Assembly: GCA_963704005.1 (NCBI GenBank)
Contig: CAVPGJ010000004.1
Span: 62,001 to 126,000 of the forward strand
Direction: 5' to 3'
Length of the DNA: 64,000 nt
Source of the DNA: AC-32 sp963704005
GTDB lineage: Bacteria > Actinomycetota > Thermoleophilia > Gaiellales > Gaiellaceae
Below the pieces are notes generated by a model. It saw only the letters and a program-made list of their open reading frames with translations. It was not told the DNA's origin and made no database searches. Position numbers and translations under genes: made by a program. Below are positions 18,652 through 26,092 of this stretch, piece by piece. Every line of letters begins with the position of its first letter. The first letter of the stretch is position 1.

Positions 18652-19232
18652 TGCGCAACGTGTTGCTGCTTGGGCCGCAAGGTTCCGGCAAAGGAACCCA
18701 GGGAAGGCTCATCTCGGCGGAGTACGGCATTCCGCACATCGCCACGGGCGACATGCTTCGGGCGGCCGTCGCCGAGGGCAGCGAGCTGGGGCGCCAGGCC
18801 GAGCCGCTCCTGAACGCGGGCCAGCTGGTCCCGGACGAGATCATGATCGGGCTCATCCGCGAGCGGCTCTCGCAGGAGGACGCGCAGCTGGGTTTTGTCC
18901 TGGACGGCATTCCGCGAACCGCCCGGCAGGCGGAAGAGCTCGACGCGATGCTGGACGAGATCGGCCGGCCGCTGCGGATCGTGTTCGAGCTCCAGCTGTC
19001 CGAAGGGGTCTCCCTCGAGCGGTTGGGCCGGCGGGCCGAGGAGGAAGGGCGTACCGACGACACGCCCGAGGCGATCCGGACGCGGCTCCACCTCTACCAC
19101 GAGCAGACCGAGCCGCTCGTCGAGTACTACCGCGCGCGCGGACTCCTGGTCGGGATCGACGCCGACCGCTCGGTCGAAGAGGTCTTCGCGGAGATCCAGA
19201 AGGCGCTCGAGACCCTGGCGGTGCGGTCGTGA
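18651..19232 (+). CDS. adk: Adenylate kinase, short-lid form
   Basis: Interconverts ATP+AMP and 2 ADP. The 193-residue protein has the Walker A GPQGSGKGTQ, the AMP-binding TGDMLRAAV and the VLDGIPRTARQAEELD segment. The LID is short (LGRRAEEEGRTDDTPEAIRTRL) without the four zinc cysteines found in long-lid enzymes. It starts at GTG 18651, overlapping the secY TAG, and its TGA overlaps the map GTG. The secY-adk-map order is common in Gram-positives. Confidence 0.98.
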   Translation: MRNVLLLGPQGSGKGTQGRLISAEYGIPHIATGDMLRAAVAEGSELGRQAEPLLNAGQLVPDEIMIGLIRERLSQEDAQLGFVLDGIPRTARQAEELDAMLDEIGRPLRIVFELQLSEGVSLERLGRRAEEEGRTDDTPEAIRTRLHLYHEQTEPLVEYYRARGLLVGIDADRSVEEVFAEIQKALETLAVRS

Positions 19233-19993
19233 TCATTTGCAAGTCGCTCGAGGAGATCGAGCGCATGGCCCGCGCGGGCGCTGTGGTAGCCGACGTGCTC
19301 GCCCTGATCGGCGAGCGGGCCCAGCCGGGAGTGACGACGGCGGAGCTCGACACGCTCGCGGACGAGTTCATCCGGGCCCAGAGCGGCCAGCCGACCTTCA
19401 AGGGCTACCGCGGCTACCCGGCCTCGATCTGCGCCTCCGCGAACGACCTTGTCGTTCACGGGATCCCCGGGGTGTACGCACTTCAGGACGGCGATGTGCT
19501 CTCGGTCGACGTGGGCGTCACCCTCGAGGGGTTCGTGGCCGACTCCGCGTACACGTTCCCGATCGGCGAGATCACGCCCGAGGCGGAGCGGCTGCTCGAG
19601 GCCTGCCAGGCCGCGCTCGCCGCCGGGATCGCGCAGTGCCGGGCCGGCAACCGTCTCTCAGACATCTCGCACGCGATCCAGGCCGTGACCGAGGAGCACG
19701 GCTTCTCGGTGGTGCGCAGCCTGGTCGGTCACGGCGTCGGCCGCTCGATGCACGAGGAGCCGCAGATCCCGAACTACGGCGAGCCCGGCCGCGGGCCGCG
19801 GCTCTCGCCGGGGATGACGTTCGCGATCGAGCCGATGATCACCGCGGGCAGCCCGGAGGTCGTCCTCCACGACGACGAGTGGTCGATCTCCACCGCGGAC
19901 GGCTCGCTCGCTGCCCACTTCGAGCACACCGTCGCGATCACCGAGGCCGAGCCGAGGATCCTGACCGCCGCTCGGACCCCGGTCGGAGCATGA
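19229..19993 (+). CDS. map: Type I methionine aminopeptidase
   Basis: Removes the initiator Met from nascent proteins. The 254-residue enzyme has the five metal ligands in order: Asp in SVDVGVTLEGF, Asp in ADSAYTF, His in GHGVGRSMHEEP, Glu in FAIEPM and Glu in FEHTVAI. There is no N-terminal SH3 or zinc-finger extension, so it is the short type. GTG 19229 overlaps the adk stop. A PRE1 repeat follows directly after the stop. Confidence 0.98.
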   Translation: MIICKSLEEIERMARAGAVVADVLALIGERAQPGVTTAELDTLADEFIRAQSGQPTFKGYRGYPASICASANDLVVHGIPGVYALQDGDVLSVDVGVTLEGFVADSAYTFPIGEITPEAERLLEACQAALAAGIAQCRAGNRLSDISHAIQAVTEEHGFSVVRSLVGHGVGRSMHEEPQIPNYGEPGRGPRLSPGMTFAIEPMITAGSPEVVLHDDEWSISTADGSLAAHFEHTVAITEAEPRILTAARTPVGA

Positions 19994-19995
19994 GC

Positions 19996-20056
19996 GACGT
20001 CGCTTGCGATGTCGCCGTCAGGCCGAGCCGGCTTCGCCGGCTCGGCCGTCTGCGCA
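19996..20056 (-). repeat. PRE1 palindromic repeat, copy C (map-M29 gap)
   Basis: Reverse orientation. Hairpin 2 (GACGTCGCTTGCGATGTC), then hairpin 1 around CCGGCTTCGCCGG and a diverged GTCTGCGCAGCC in place of the usual GTCTGAAATGACC box. Confidence 0.75.
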
Positions 20057-20090
20057 GCCAGCCGGGGGCGCTCGGGTCGAAGGTGGCCGC

Positions 20091-21170
20091 GTGACCGACC
20101 CACGGGTCGAGGCCTACGCGAAGCTGCTCGTCGAGGACTGCCTCGACGTCCAGCCCGGCTGGCAGGTGGTGGTGACGGGCGGGGTGCTCGCGAGGCCGCT
20201 GCTGGAGGCCGTCAGCACCCTCCTCGCCCGCCGCGGCGCCTACGCGATCCAGCGGATCAGCCTCACGGGCGTGCGCTTCAACCTGCCATGGGTCCGGGAA
20301 GCGCCGGACGAGCTGCTCGACACTCCTCCAGCAATCGAAGTGCAGGCGTTCCACGAGGCAGATGCCTGGATCGGGATCGAGGCGCCGGAGAACACCCGCG
20401 AGCTCTCCCTGATCGGCGCGGACCGCCTGGCCAGGCTGCAGGCCGGGCTGCGCCCGCACCTCGAGCGCGTCTTCTCGTACGAGCTGAAGTGGGTGGGCTG
20501 CCAGTTTCCGACCGCAGCGCTCGCGCAGGACGCCGGCATGTCGCTGACCGACTTCGAGGACTTCCTCTACGGCGCCTGTCTCCTCGACTGGGACGCCGAG
20601 CGGGAGCGGATGAGCGCCTTTGCCGCCCGCTTCGACGAGGCGGAGGAGGTGAGGATCGTCGGCCAGGAGACCGACATCACGCTCAGCCTCGCCGGGCGCA
20701 GGGGCGAGGTCGACGCGGGCGGTGCCAACATGCCCGGGGGCGAGTTCTTCTACTCGCCGCTCGAGGACTCGGCGTCCGGGACGATCGCCTTCACCGAGTT
20801 CCCGGCCGTCTACGCGGGCCGCGAGGTTACCGGCATCCGCCTCCGCTTCGAGGACGGCCGCGTGGTCGACGCCTCGGCGGACACACACGAGGACTTCCTG
20901 GTCGAGATCCTCGACCGGGACGAGGGCTCCCGGCGGCTCGGCGAGCTCGGGATCGGCTGCAACCCGCGCATCACGCGGCACATGAAGAACACGCTCTTCG
21001 ACGAGAAGATCGACGGCACTGTCCACCTGGCGCTCGGCAACGGCCTCCCCGAGGTCGGCGGCGAGAACGTCAGCCAGGTGCACTGGGACATCGTCAAGGA
21101 CCTGCGCGAGGGCGGGAGGCTCGAGCTGGACGGAAAGGTCGTGCAGGAGAGCGGAAAATGGCTGATCTAA
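20091..21170 (+). CDS. M29-family aminopeptidase (AmpS/aminopeptidase T type)
   Basis: Predicted metal-dependent exo-aminopeptidase. The 359-residue protein shows the family landmarks: MPGGEFFYSPLEDSASGTIAF (first metal Glu), a Glu-containing GELGIGCNP region, GTVHLALGNGLPEVGG (His) and the final HWDIVKDLR (His and Asp ligands). The start is GTG 20091, after the PRE1 repeat; GAAGG lies upstream, and an in-frame ATG at 20004 lies inside the repeat. Its position between map and infA is unusual. It may work in peptide recycling after Map (inference). Confidence 0.9.
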   Translation: MTDPRVEAYAKLLVEDCLDVQPGWQVVVTGGVLARPLLEAVSTLLARRGAYAIQRISLTGVRFNLPWVREAPDELLDTPPAIEVQAFHEADAWIGIEAPENTRELSLIGADRLARLQAGLRPHLERVFSYELKWVGCQFPTAALAQDAGMSLTDFEDFLYGACLLDWDAERERMSAFAARFDEAEEVRIVGQETDITLSLAGRRGEVDAGGANMPGGEFFYSPLEDSASGTIAFTEFPAVYAGREVTGIRLRFEDGRVVDASADTHEDFLVEILDRDEGSRRLGELGIGCNPRITRHMKNTLFDEKIDGTVHLALGNGLPEVGGENVSQVHWDIVKDLREGGRLELDGKVVQESGKWLI

Positions 21171-21241
21171 GGCGTCGCTTGCGACGCCGACCTCAGGACA
21201 GACGGCCTTTGGCCGTCGGTCCGTCTGAAATGACCGGTCGA
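21171..21241 (-). repeat. PRE1 palindromic repeat, copy D (before infA)
   Basis: Reverse orientation. GGCGTCGCTTGCGACGCC begins directly after the aminopeptidase stop, followed by GACCTCAGGAC, hairpin 1 (ACGGCCTTTGGCCGT), then GTCCGTCTGAAATGACCGGTCGA. Confidence 0.9.
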
Positions 21242-21287
21242 TGACGGTGGCCGCATTTCCCATAGGTGTGAGCCCAAATCCGTTTGC

Positions 21288-21293
21288 TACCAT
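21288..21293 (+). promoter_or_regulatory. Possible -10 box before infA
   Basis: TACCAT, identical to the -10 of the str promoter, is preceded by GCATTTCCCATAGG but has no good -35. It lies about 75 bp before infA and just before a hairpin with a T run, so any transcript would start with that hairpin. Confidence 0.3.
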
Positions 21294-21300
21294 TCACACC

Positions 21301-21321
21301 CGCGGCGAAAGCCGTGTTTTT
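21301..21321 (+). terminator. Intrinsic terminator-like hairpin before infA
   Basis: CGCGGC GAAA GCCGTG forms a six-pair stem with a GAAA loop, followed by TTTTT. It could end transcripts reading through from the spc/adk/map section, or act as an attenuator for infA. Confidence 0.5.
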
Positions 21322-21332
21322 CCGTGTTCCCA

Positions 21333-21353
21333 ACCGCGCTCGGCGAGCGCGGT
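21333..21353 (+). promoter_or_regulatory. Perfect 9-bp hairpin next to the infA ribosome binding site
   Basis: ACCGCGCTC GGC GAGCGCGGT is a perfect stem followed by TTTCTGT and then the GAGGTAG ribosome binding site of infA. Depending on folding it could be a second terminator or could limit ribosome access. Confidence 0.45.
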
Positions 21354-21366
21354 TTCTGTGAGGTAG

Positions 21367-21591
21367 ATGGCCGAAAAAGAAGAGAAGATCGAGGTCGAAG
21401 GCGAGATCGTCGAGTCGCTCCCGAGCACGATGTTTCGGGTGCAGATCGACGGGATGGACCAGACCGTTTTGGCCACCATCTCGGGGAAGATGCGCAAGCA
21501 CTACATCCGCATCCTCCCGGGGGACAAGGTCAAGGTGGAGCTTTCGCCCTACGACCTGACCAGAGGAAGGATCACGTACCGACACCGATGA
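21367..21591 (+). CDS. infA: Translation initiation factor IF-1
   Basis: IF-1 is a single OB-fold factor that occupies the A site during initiation. The 74-residue protein has the family core EKIEVEGEIVESLPSTMFRVQIDG, AHISGKMRKHYIRI-like ATISGKMRKHYIRILPGDKVKVELSPYDLTRGRITYRHR. GAGG precedes the ATG by six bases. It begins the alpha-type cluster infA-rpmJ-rpsM-rpsK-rpsD-rpoA-rplQ and overlaps rpmJ by 4 nt. Confidence 0.98.
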   Translation: MAEKEEKIEVEGEIVESLPSTMFRVQIDGMDQTVLATISGKMRKHYIRILPGDKVKVELSPYDLTRGRITYRHR

Positions 21592-21701
21592 AAGTCCGAG
21601 CTTCAGTCAAGCCCATGTGCGAGCGCTGCCGCGTGATCAAGCGGCACGGCAAGACCATGGTCATCTGCACCAACCCCCGCCACAAGCAGAGGCAGGGTTA
21701 G
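21588..21701 (+). CDS. rpmJ: 50S ribosomal protein L36, zinc-binding
   Basis: L36 has only 37 residues and a single zinc ribbon formed by Cys11, Cys14, Cys27 and His32 (MKVRASVKPMCERC, CTNPRHKQRQG). It stabilises 23S rRNA near the GTPase centre. The ATG overlaps the infA TGA (ATGA). It is separated from rpsM by a 166-bp structured gap. Confidence 0.98.
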   Translation: MKVRASVKPMCERCRVIKRHGKTMVICTNPRHKQRQG

Positions 21702-21727
21702 TGGTCCTCCTGGCGACATCTGGCGGC

Positions 21728-21835
21728 GCCTGGCCCGCTATCACGCTGCGCGATGCGGCGTCCTCAGTCGCGCCCGGGCTAACCAGCCCGAGCGCTCCCT
21801 GCGTCCTTGCCTCGCTTGGTGCTAGCGACCCAGGC
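21728..21835 (+). repeat. Structured intercistronic element (copy 2) before rpsM
   Basis: GCCTGG (21728-21733) pairs with CCAGGC (21830-21835) and GCTATCAC (21737-21744) pairs with GTGCTAGC (21819-21826). An internal GCGC-CGGGCT/AGCCCG-GCGC hairpin lies at ~21770-21794. The geometry is the same as at 3203-3310, and the sequence differences keep the pairing. Confidence 0.6.
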
Positions 21836-21867
21836 ATCCACCGACATCACCAGGAGAACCACTAGGC

Positions 21868-22251
21868 ATGGCCAGGATCGCCGGCGTCAACATCCCGAAC
21901 CAGAAGCGGCTCGAGATCGGGCTGACGTACATCTACGGCATCGGCCGCTCGACGGCGAAGAAGATCTGCTCCGAGACCGGACTCTCGGCGGACGAGAAGG
22001 TCAAGGATCTGACCGACGAGGAGGTCACCAAGCTCCGCGAGTACATCGACGGCAACCTCCAGGTCGAGGGCGACCTTCGCCGTGAGCGCACACAGGCGAT
22101 CAAGCGCCTGCAGGAGATCGGGGCCTACCGCGGCTTCCGCCACCGTCGCGGCCTGCCCGTGCGCGGCCAGCGGACGAAGACCAACGCGCGCACGCGCAAG
22201 GGCCCGAAGAAGACCGTCGGCCGCGGCAAGAGAGCGCCGACGAAAACCTGA
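21868..22251 (+). CDS. rpsM: 30S ribosomal protein S13
   Basis: S13 lies in the 30S head, forms inter-subunit bridges and touches P-site tRNA. The 127-residue protein has MARIAGVNIPNQKRLEIGLTYIYGIGRSTAKKIC (helix-two-turn-helix) and the basic tail RGQRTKTNARTRKGPKK. A CCAGGAGAACC site precedes the ATG. Its stop overlaps the rpsK ATG by one base. Confidence 0.99.
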   Translation: MARIAGVNIPNQKRLEIGLTYIYGIGRSTAKKICSETGLSADEKVKDLTDEEVTKLREYIDGNLQVEGDLRRERTQAIKRLQEIGAYRGFRHRRGLPVRGQRTKTNARTRKGPKKTVGRGKRAPTKT

Positions 22252-22655
22252 TGGCACCTCCACGTAGACAGGCGACCCGCGGCCGCACGCGCCGGCGCGT
22301 CCGCAAGAACATCGCCATCGGCCAGGCGCATATCAAGACGTCGTTCAACAACACGATCGTGTCGCTGACCGACAACGAGGGCAACGTGATCGCGTGGGAG
22401 TCCGCCGGCTCGGCCGGCTTCAAGGGCTCGCGCAAGTCGACTCCCTTCGCCGCGCAGGTCACCGCCGACGCCTGCGCGCGGAAGGGCATGGAGCACGGGC
22501 TGCAGAAGGTCGAGGTGTTCGTCAAGGGGCCGGGCGCCGGCCGCGAGACGGCGATCCGCTCGCTCCAGGCCGCCGGGCTCGAGATCCTCGGCGTCAAGGA
22601 CGTCACGCCGCAGGCGCACAACGGCGTTCGCCCGAAGAAGCGGAGGCGCGTCTAG
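22251..22655 (+). CDS. rpsK: 30S ribosomal protein S11
   Basis: S11 sits on the 30S platform near the E site and helps select mRNA. The protein has 134 residues with HIKTSFNNTIVSLTDNEGNVIAWESAGSAGFKGSRKSTPFAAQ and GPGAGRETAIRSLQAAGLEI, then the C-terminal PKKRRRV. It starts at ATG 22251 in a one-base overlap with the rpsM stop; its stop overlaps the rpsD GTG. Confidence 0.99.
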   Translation: MAPPRRQATRGRTRRRVRKNIAIGQAHIKTSFNNTIVSLTDNEGNVIAWESAGSAGFKGSRKSTPFAAQVTADACARKGMEHGLQKVEVFVKGPGAGRETAIRSLQAAGLEILGVKDVTPQAHNGVRPKKRRRV

Positions 22656-23275
22656 TGGCCCGCGACCGCTCCCCGAAGTGCAAGCAGTGCCGCCGTGAAG
22701 GCATGAAGCTCTTCCTCAAGGGAGAGCGCTGCCTGACCGAGAAGTGCGCGATCGAGCGCCGCAGCTATCCGCCGGGCGAGCACGGGCGCGGCCGGATCAA
22801 GCAGTCCGAGTACCTGCTGCAGCTGCGCGAGAAGCAGAAGGCGCGCCGCTACTACGGCCTGCTCGAGAAGCAGTTCCGCACCTACTACACCAAGGCCGCG
22901 AAGGGCTCGGGCATCACCGGCGAGACGCTGCTGCGCATGCTCGAGACGCGGCTGGACAACGTCGTCTACCGGCTCGGCTTCGCCGCCTCGCGCGCGCAGG
23001 CCCGCCAGCTCGTGCGGCACGGGCACTTCCAGGTCAACGCCCGCCGCGTGAACATCCCGAGCTACCAGGTGCGCCCGGACGACGTGATCATGCTCAAGCC
23101 AGGCAGCCCCGCCGAGCAGGTCGTCCGTGACGCCACCGACCTGACGGCCTCCGTCACGCCGTGGCTGCAGGCCGACCACGACGGTCTCACCGGCAAGGTG
23201 CTCAAGTGGCCGGAGCGGGAGGAGATCGACACCCCCGTCCAGGAATCGCTCATCGTCGAGCTCTACTCGAAGTAA
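22655..23275 (+). CDS. rpsD: 30S ribosomal protein S4, zinc-binding form
   Basis: S4 initiates assembly of the 30S body and is the alpha-operon repressor in E. coli. The 206-residue protein carries the C+ zinc motif Cys9, Cys12, Cys26, Cys31, then YGLLEKQFRTYYTKA and the S4 RNA-binding domain (LETRLDNVVYRLGFAASRAQARQLVRHGHFQVN). GTG 22655 overlaps the rpsK TAG. It is followed by a spacer repeat and rpoA. Confidence 0.98.
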   Translation: MARDRSPKCKQCRREGMKLFLKGERCLTEKCAIERRSYPPGEHGRGRIKQSEYLLQLREKQKARRYYGLLEKQFRTYYTKAAKGSGITGETLLRMLETRLDNVVYRLGFAASRAQARQLVRHGHFQVNARRVNIPSYQVRPDDVIMLKPGSPAEQVVRDATDLTASVTPWLQADHDGLTGKVLKWPEREEIDTPVQESLIVELYSK

Positions 23276-23281
23276 CGGAAA

Positions 23282-23313
23282 ACGCTACGCGTCTTAGGAT
23301 CCACAACCCGTAA
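23282..23313 (+). repeat. Spacer repeat ACGCTACGCGTCYTAGG, copy before rpoA
   Basis: Almost identical to 5921-5952 before tuf, with the order ACGCTACGCGTC, TTAGGAT, CCACAACCCGTAA. It lies between the rpsD stop and the rpoA ribosome binding site. Confidence 0.75.
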
Positions 23314-23329
23314 TTCGAAAGCGAGGAAC

Positions 23330-24313
23330 ATGGCAGTCAGAACCAGCTTGATGGAGTTCCAGATCCCGCGGATCGTCCACGAGGAAGTCGACGACAACCG
23401 CGGTGTCTTCGTGATCGAGCCGCTCGACCGCGGCTTCGGCTACACCTTCGGCAACTCGTTGCGCCGCGTGCTGCTCTCCTCGCTCGAGGGCGCCGCCGTC
23501 ACCTCGGTCAAGATCGAGGGCGTCGCGCATGAGTTCACGACTCTGCCGGGCGTCCGCGAGGACGTGACCGACATCCTGCTCAACTTCAAGAACCTGATCT
23601 GCCGCCTGCACGGCGATTCGCCCGAGATCGAGGTCCGGCTCTCGAAGAAGGGCCCTGGCGCGGTCAGGGCCTCCGACATCGAGGCGCCGGCGGAGTTGGA
23701 GATCCTCAACCCCGACCTCGAGATCGCCAACCTCTCGGACAAGGGCAAGCTCGAGGTGACGCTGACGATCGGCCGCGGGCGCGGCTACGTGCCGGCAGAG
23801 CTGAACCGCGGGCCGGAGCACACCATCGGCGTGATCCCGATCGACTCGATCTTCTCGCCGGTCCGTCGCGTCTCCTACGACGTCGAGGCCGCCCGCGTGG
23901 GGCAGCGCACCGACTACGACAAGCTGCGCATCGACGTCACGACGGACGGCTCGATCGACCCGCGCGACTCGATCGGCCAGGCGGCGGAGGTCCTGATCCG
24001 TCAGCTGGCGATCTTCACCGACATCGACCGGATCGAGGGCCTCGGCGAGGCCGGGGCGGCCGCGGAGGCGCAGGCCGAGCCGGCGCTGGCGCACGGGATG
24101 GAGAACTTCCCGATCGAGGAGCTCGAGCTCGGCGTCCGCTCGTACAACTGCCTGAAGCGCGTCGGCATCGAGACGATCGGCGACCTGGTCACGAAGACCG
24201 AGAACGAGCTCGCCGCGATCCCGAACTTCGGCAAGAAGTCGATCGAAGAGGTCAAGGAGACGCTGGCGACGCACGGGCTCAACCTGCGCGGCGAGGACGG
24301 CGCCTCGGCATGA
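23330..24313 (+). CDS. rpoA: RNA polymerase alpha subunit
   Basis: Alpha forms the dimer on which RNA polymerase assembles. The 327-residue protein has the N-terminal dimerisation domain (FVIEPLDRGFGYTFGNSLRRVLLSSLEGAAVTSVKIEGV) and a C-terminal domain (about 255-315) with IEELELGVRSYNCLKRVGIETIGDL, including the Arg used for UP-element contact, and NFGKKSIEEVKETL. The linker has an Ala/Glu-rich stretch (AGAAAEAQAEPA). GCGAGGAAC precedes the ATG. It overlaps rplQ by 4 nt. Confidence 0.99.
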   Translation: MAVRTSLMEFQIPRIVHEEVDDNRGVFVIEPLDRGFGYTFGNSLRRVLLSSLEGAAVTSVKIEGVAHEFTTLPGVREDVTDILLNFKNLICRLHGDSPEIEVRLSKKGPGAVRASDIEAPAELEILNPDLEIANLSDKGKLEVTLTIGRGRGYVPAELNRGPEHTIGVIPIDSIFSPVRRVSYDVEAARVGQRTDYDKLRIDVTTDGSIDPRDSIGQAAEVLIRQLAIFTDIDRIEGLGEAGAAAEAQAEPALAHGMENFPIEELELGVRSYNCLKRVGIETIGDLVTKTENELAAIPNFGKKSIEEVKETLATHGLNLRGEDGASA

Positions 24314-24792
24314 GGCACCGGCGTTCCGGCAGGAAGCTGGGCCGCGACGCCTCGCACCGCAAGGCGCTGTACGCCAACCTGACCGGCGCGCTGATCGAGC
24401 ACGGCCGGATCAGGACGACCGCGGCCAAGGCCAAGGAGGTGCGGCCGGTCGCGGAGCAGATGATCACGCTCGGGCGGCGCGGCGGCGTGCCGGCCCGGCG
24501 CCAGGCGCTCAAGTTCCTCCGCTCGCAGGACGTCGTGCACAAGCTGTTCAGCGACGTGGGTCCGCGCTTCGCCGAGCGGCCGGGTGGCTACTCCCGAATC
24601 GTCCGGATCGGACCGCGCCTCGGCGACGCCGCCGAGATGGTCTACCTCGAGCTCGTCGACTACGTTCCGCCGGAGGTCAGCGCGCCGCCGCCGCGCCCGA
24701 GGCGCGAGCGAGCCGAGGAGGAGCCGGCGGCCGAGGAGTCGGCCGAGCCGGCGGCCGAGGAAGAGCTCGAAGCCGAGCCTGAGCCCGCTTAG
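24310..24792 (+). CDS. rplQ: 50S ribosomal protein L17 with acidic tail
   Basis: L17 is a 50S protein near the tunnel exit. The core (residues ~1-118) has MRHRRSGRKLGRDASHRKALYANL and GRIRTTAAKAKEVRPVAEQMITLGRRG. About 40 further residues form a Pro/Arg then acidic tail (EEEPAAEESAEPAAEEELEAEPEPA). ATG 24310 overlaps the rpoA stop (ATGA). It ends the ribosomal block and converges on the VIT-like gene. Confidence 0.98.
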   Translation: MRHRRSGRKLGRDASHRKALYANLTGALIEHGRIRTTAAKAKEVRPVAEQMITLGRRGGVPARRQALKFLRSQDVVHKLFSDVGPRFAERPGGYSRIVRIGPRLGDAAEMVYLELVDYVPPEVSAPPPRPRRERAEEEPAAEESAEPAAEEELEAEPEPA

Positions 24793-24808
24793 CCGACGGT
24801 AGCGCGCG

Positions 24809-25285
24809 CTACCCGCTCGAGCCGAGCGCAGTCGCAATGCCAGCGATCACGACGCCCGCGAGCGTCACGTAGGCGAGCGAGCTGACGAAGCTCGTCCGGA
24901 AGAAGCGCCAGCGCAGCCAGGCCAGGGTGACGAGCTCGAGCCCGACCACGGAACCGGCGACGATCAGCGCGGCGTGGTAATGCGGGATCAGGAACGGGAG
25001 CGTGTGCAGGATGCCGCCGATGAAGGTGCCGACGCCGGTGATCGCCCCGCGCACCACCGGGTTGCCGCGGCCGGTCAGCTCGCCGGTGTCCGAGAGCCCC
25101 TCCGAGTACGCCATGCTGATCCCGGCCGCGATCGCCGTCGCGGTCCCCGCGATGAAGGCGGCGTGAGGGTTGTGGGTGTAGATCGCGACCGCGAAGATCG
25201 GCGCGATCGTCGAGAGCGAGCCGTCGATCAGTCCCGTGAGGGCGGGCTGGACTCGCTGGAGGAGGAACTGCTGGTTCGGGCTCAT
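24809..25285 (-). CDS. VIT1/CCC1-like membrane protein
   Basis: The 158-residue protein has about five membrane helices. The first segment, ALTGLIDGSLSTIAPIFAVAIYTHN, resembles the DG-containing first helix of the VIT1/CCC1 iron/manganese transporter family. ISMAYSEGLSDTGELTGRG resembles the conserved cytoplasmic loop. It is shorter than full VIT proteins and has no ferritin-like domain, so transport of Fe or Mn is only suggested. TATACT ends 6 nt before the ATG, indicating a leaderless mRNA. Confidence 0.75.
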   Translation of the reverse strand: MSPNQQFLLQRVQPALTGLIDGSLSTIAPIFAVAIYTHNPHAAFIAGTATAIAAGISMAYSEGLSDTGELTGRGNPVVRGAITGVGTFIGGILHTLPFLIPHYHAALIVAGSVVGLELVTLAWLRWRFFRTSFVSSLAYVTLAGVVIAGIATALGSSG

Positions 25286-25299
25286 GACTAGAGTATATC
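25286..25299 (-). promoter_or_regulatory. Leaderless -10 (TATACT) of the VIT-like gene
   Basis: On the minus strand TATACT is followed by CTAGTC and then the ATG at 25285. A start of transcription about 7 nt after the -10 would fall on the start codon. Confidence 0.55.
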
Positions 25300-25362
25300 A
25301 GACATCACGCAAGTCACTAGAGCATAAGGCACGCCTTACAAACGCGGTCAGGGGCGCCTGAC

Positions 25363-26079
25363 GTGCGCCTGAGGCTAACGCTGGAGTACGACGGCACCGG
25401 CTTCCGCGGCTGGGCCCAGCAGCCCGGGCTACGGACAGTCGAGGGCACGCTGCGCGAGGCGCTCGAGCGCGTATTCGGGAGCTGGATGGAGCTGGCGGTC
25501 GCCGGCCGTACCGACACCGGCGTCCACGCCCTCGCCAACGCCGCCTCCGTCGAGGTCGAGGGGGGCCCGCCCGCCGACCGCGCCCGCGAGGCGCTGAACG
25601 CCGAGCTGCCGGACGACGTCGCGGTCACGGAGGCGGTCGAGGCCGAGCCCGGCTTCCATGCACGCCACGACGCAAAGGCAAGGAGCTACCGCTACCGCGT
25701 CTACCGGCGCGCGGCGCGCTCGCCCTTCGAGGACAAGCGCTCGTGGTGGTACCCGCACGCGCTCGACGAGGAGCGCCTGGCCGAGTCGGCCGACCTCCTC
25801 CTCGGCGAGCACGACTTCCGCGCCTTCACGCCCACGGAGACGCAGCACAAGGTCTTCGTCCGGACGGTCGAGTCGGCGATCTGGCACCGGCGAGGCGACG
25901 CGCTCGAGCTCGAGCTCACGGCCAATTCGTTCCTGCGGCACATGGTGCGCACGCTGGTCGGGACGATGCTCGAGCGCCCCCCGGCGGAGCTGGCAGCGCT
26001 GCTCGAGGGCCGCGAGCGGAGCGAGGCCGGAACGACCGCGCCGCCGTGGGGCCTCTATCTGGTGGCGGTTCGCTACTAG
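25363..26079 (+). CDS. truA: tRNA pseudouridine(38-40) synthase
   Basis: Converts uridines 38-40 of the anticodon arm to pseudouridine. The 238-residue protein has LEYDGTGFRGWAQQPGLRTVEGTL, the catalytic Asp in VAGRTDTGVHA, ARSYRYRVYRR and the C-terminal FLRHMVRTLVGTM. All match TruA. It starts with GTG at 25363. The position after rplQ is common in bacteria, although here the VIT-like gene has been placed between. Confidence 0.97.
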   Translation: MRLRLTLEYDGTGFRGWAQQPGLRTVEGTLREALERVFGSWMELAVAGRTDTGVHALANAASVEVEGGPPADRAREALNAELPDDVAVTEAVEAEPGFHARHDAKARSYRYRVYRRAARSPFEDKRSWWYPHALDEERLAESADLLLGEHDFRAFTPTETQHKVFVRTVESAIWHRRGDALELELTANSFLRHMVRTLVGTMLERPPAELAALLEGRERSEAGTTAPPWGLYLVAVRY

Positions 26080-26092
26080 CTACGATCGGCGG

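Noticed and set aside
24797..24812. GGTAGCGCGCGCTACC palindrome between rplQ and the VIT-like gene as terminator
   Set aside because: A perfect 16-bp palindrome at a convergent junction, but there is no T run on either strand and it overlaps the coding end; kept only as a remark.
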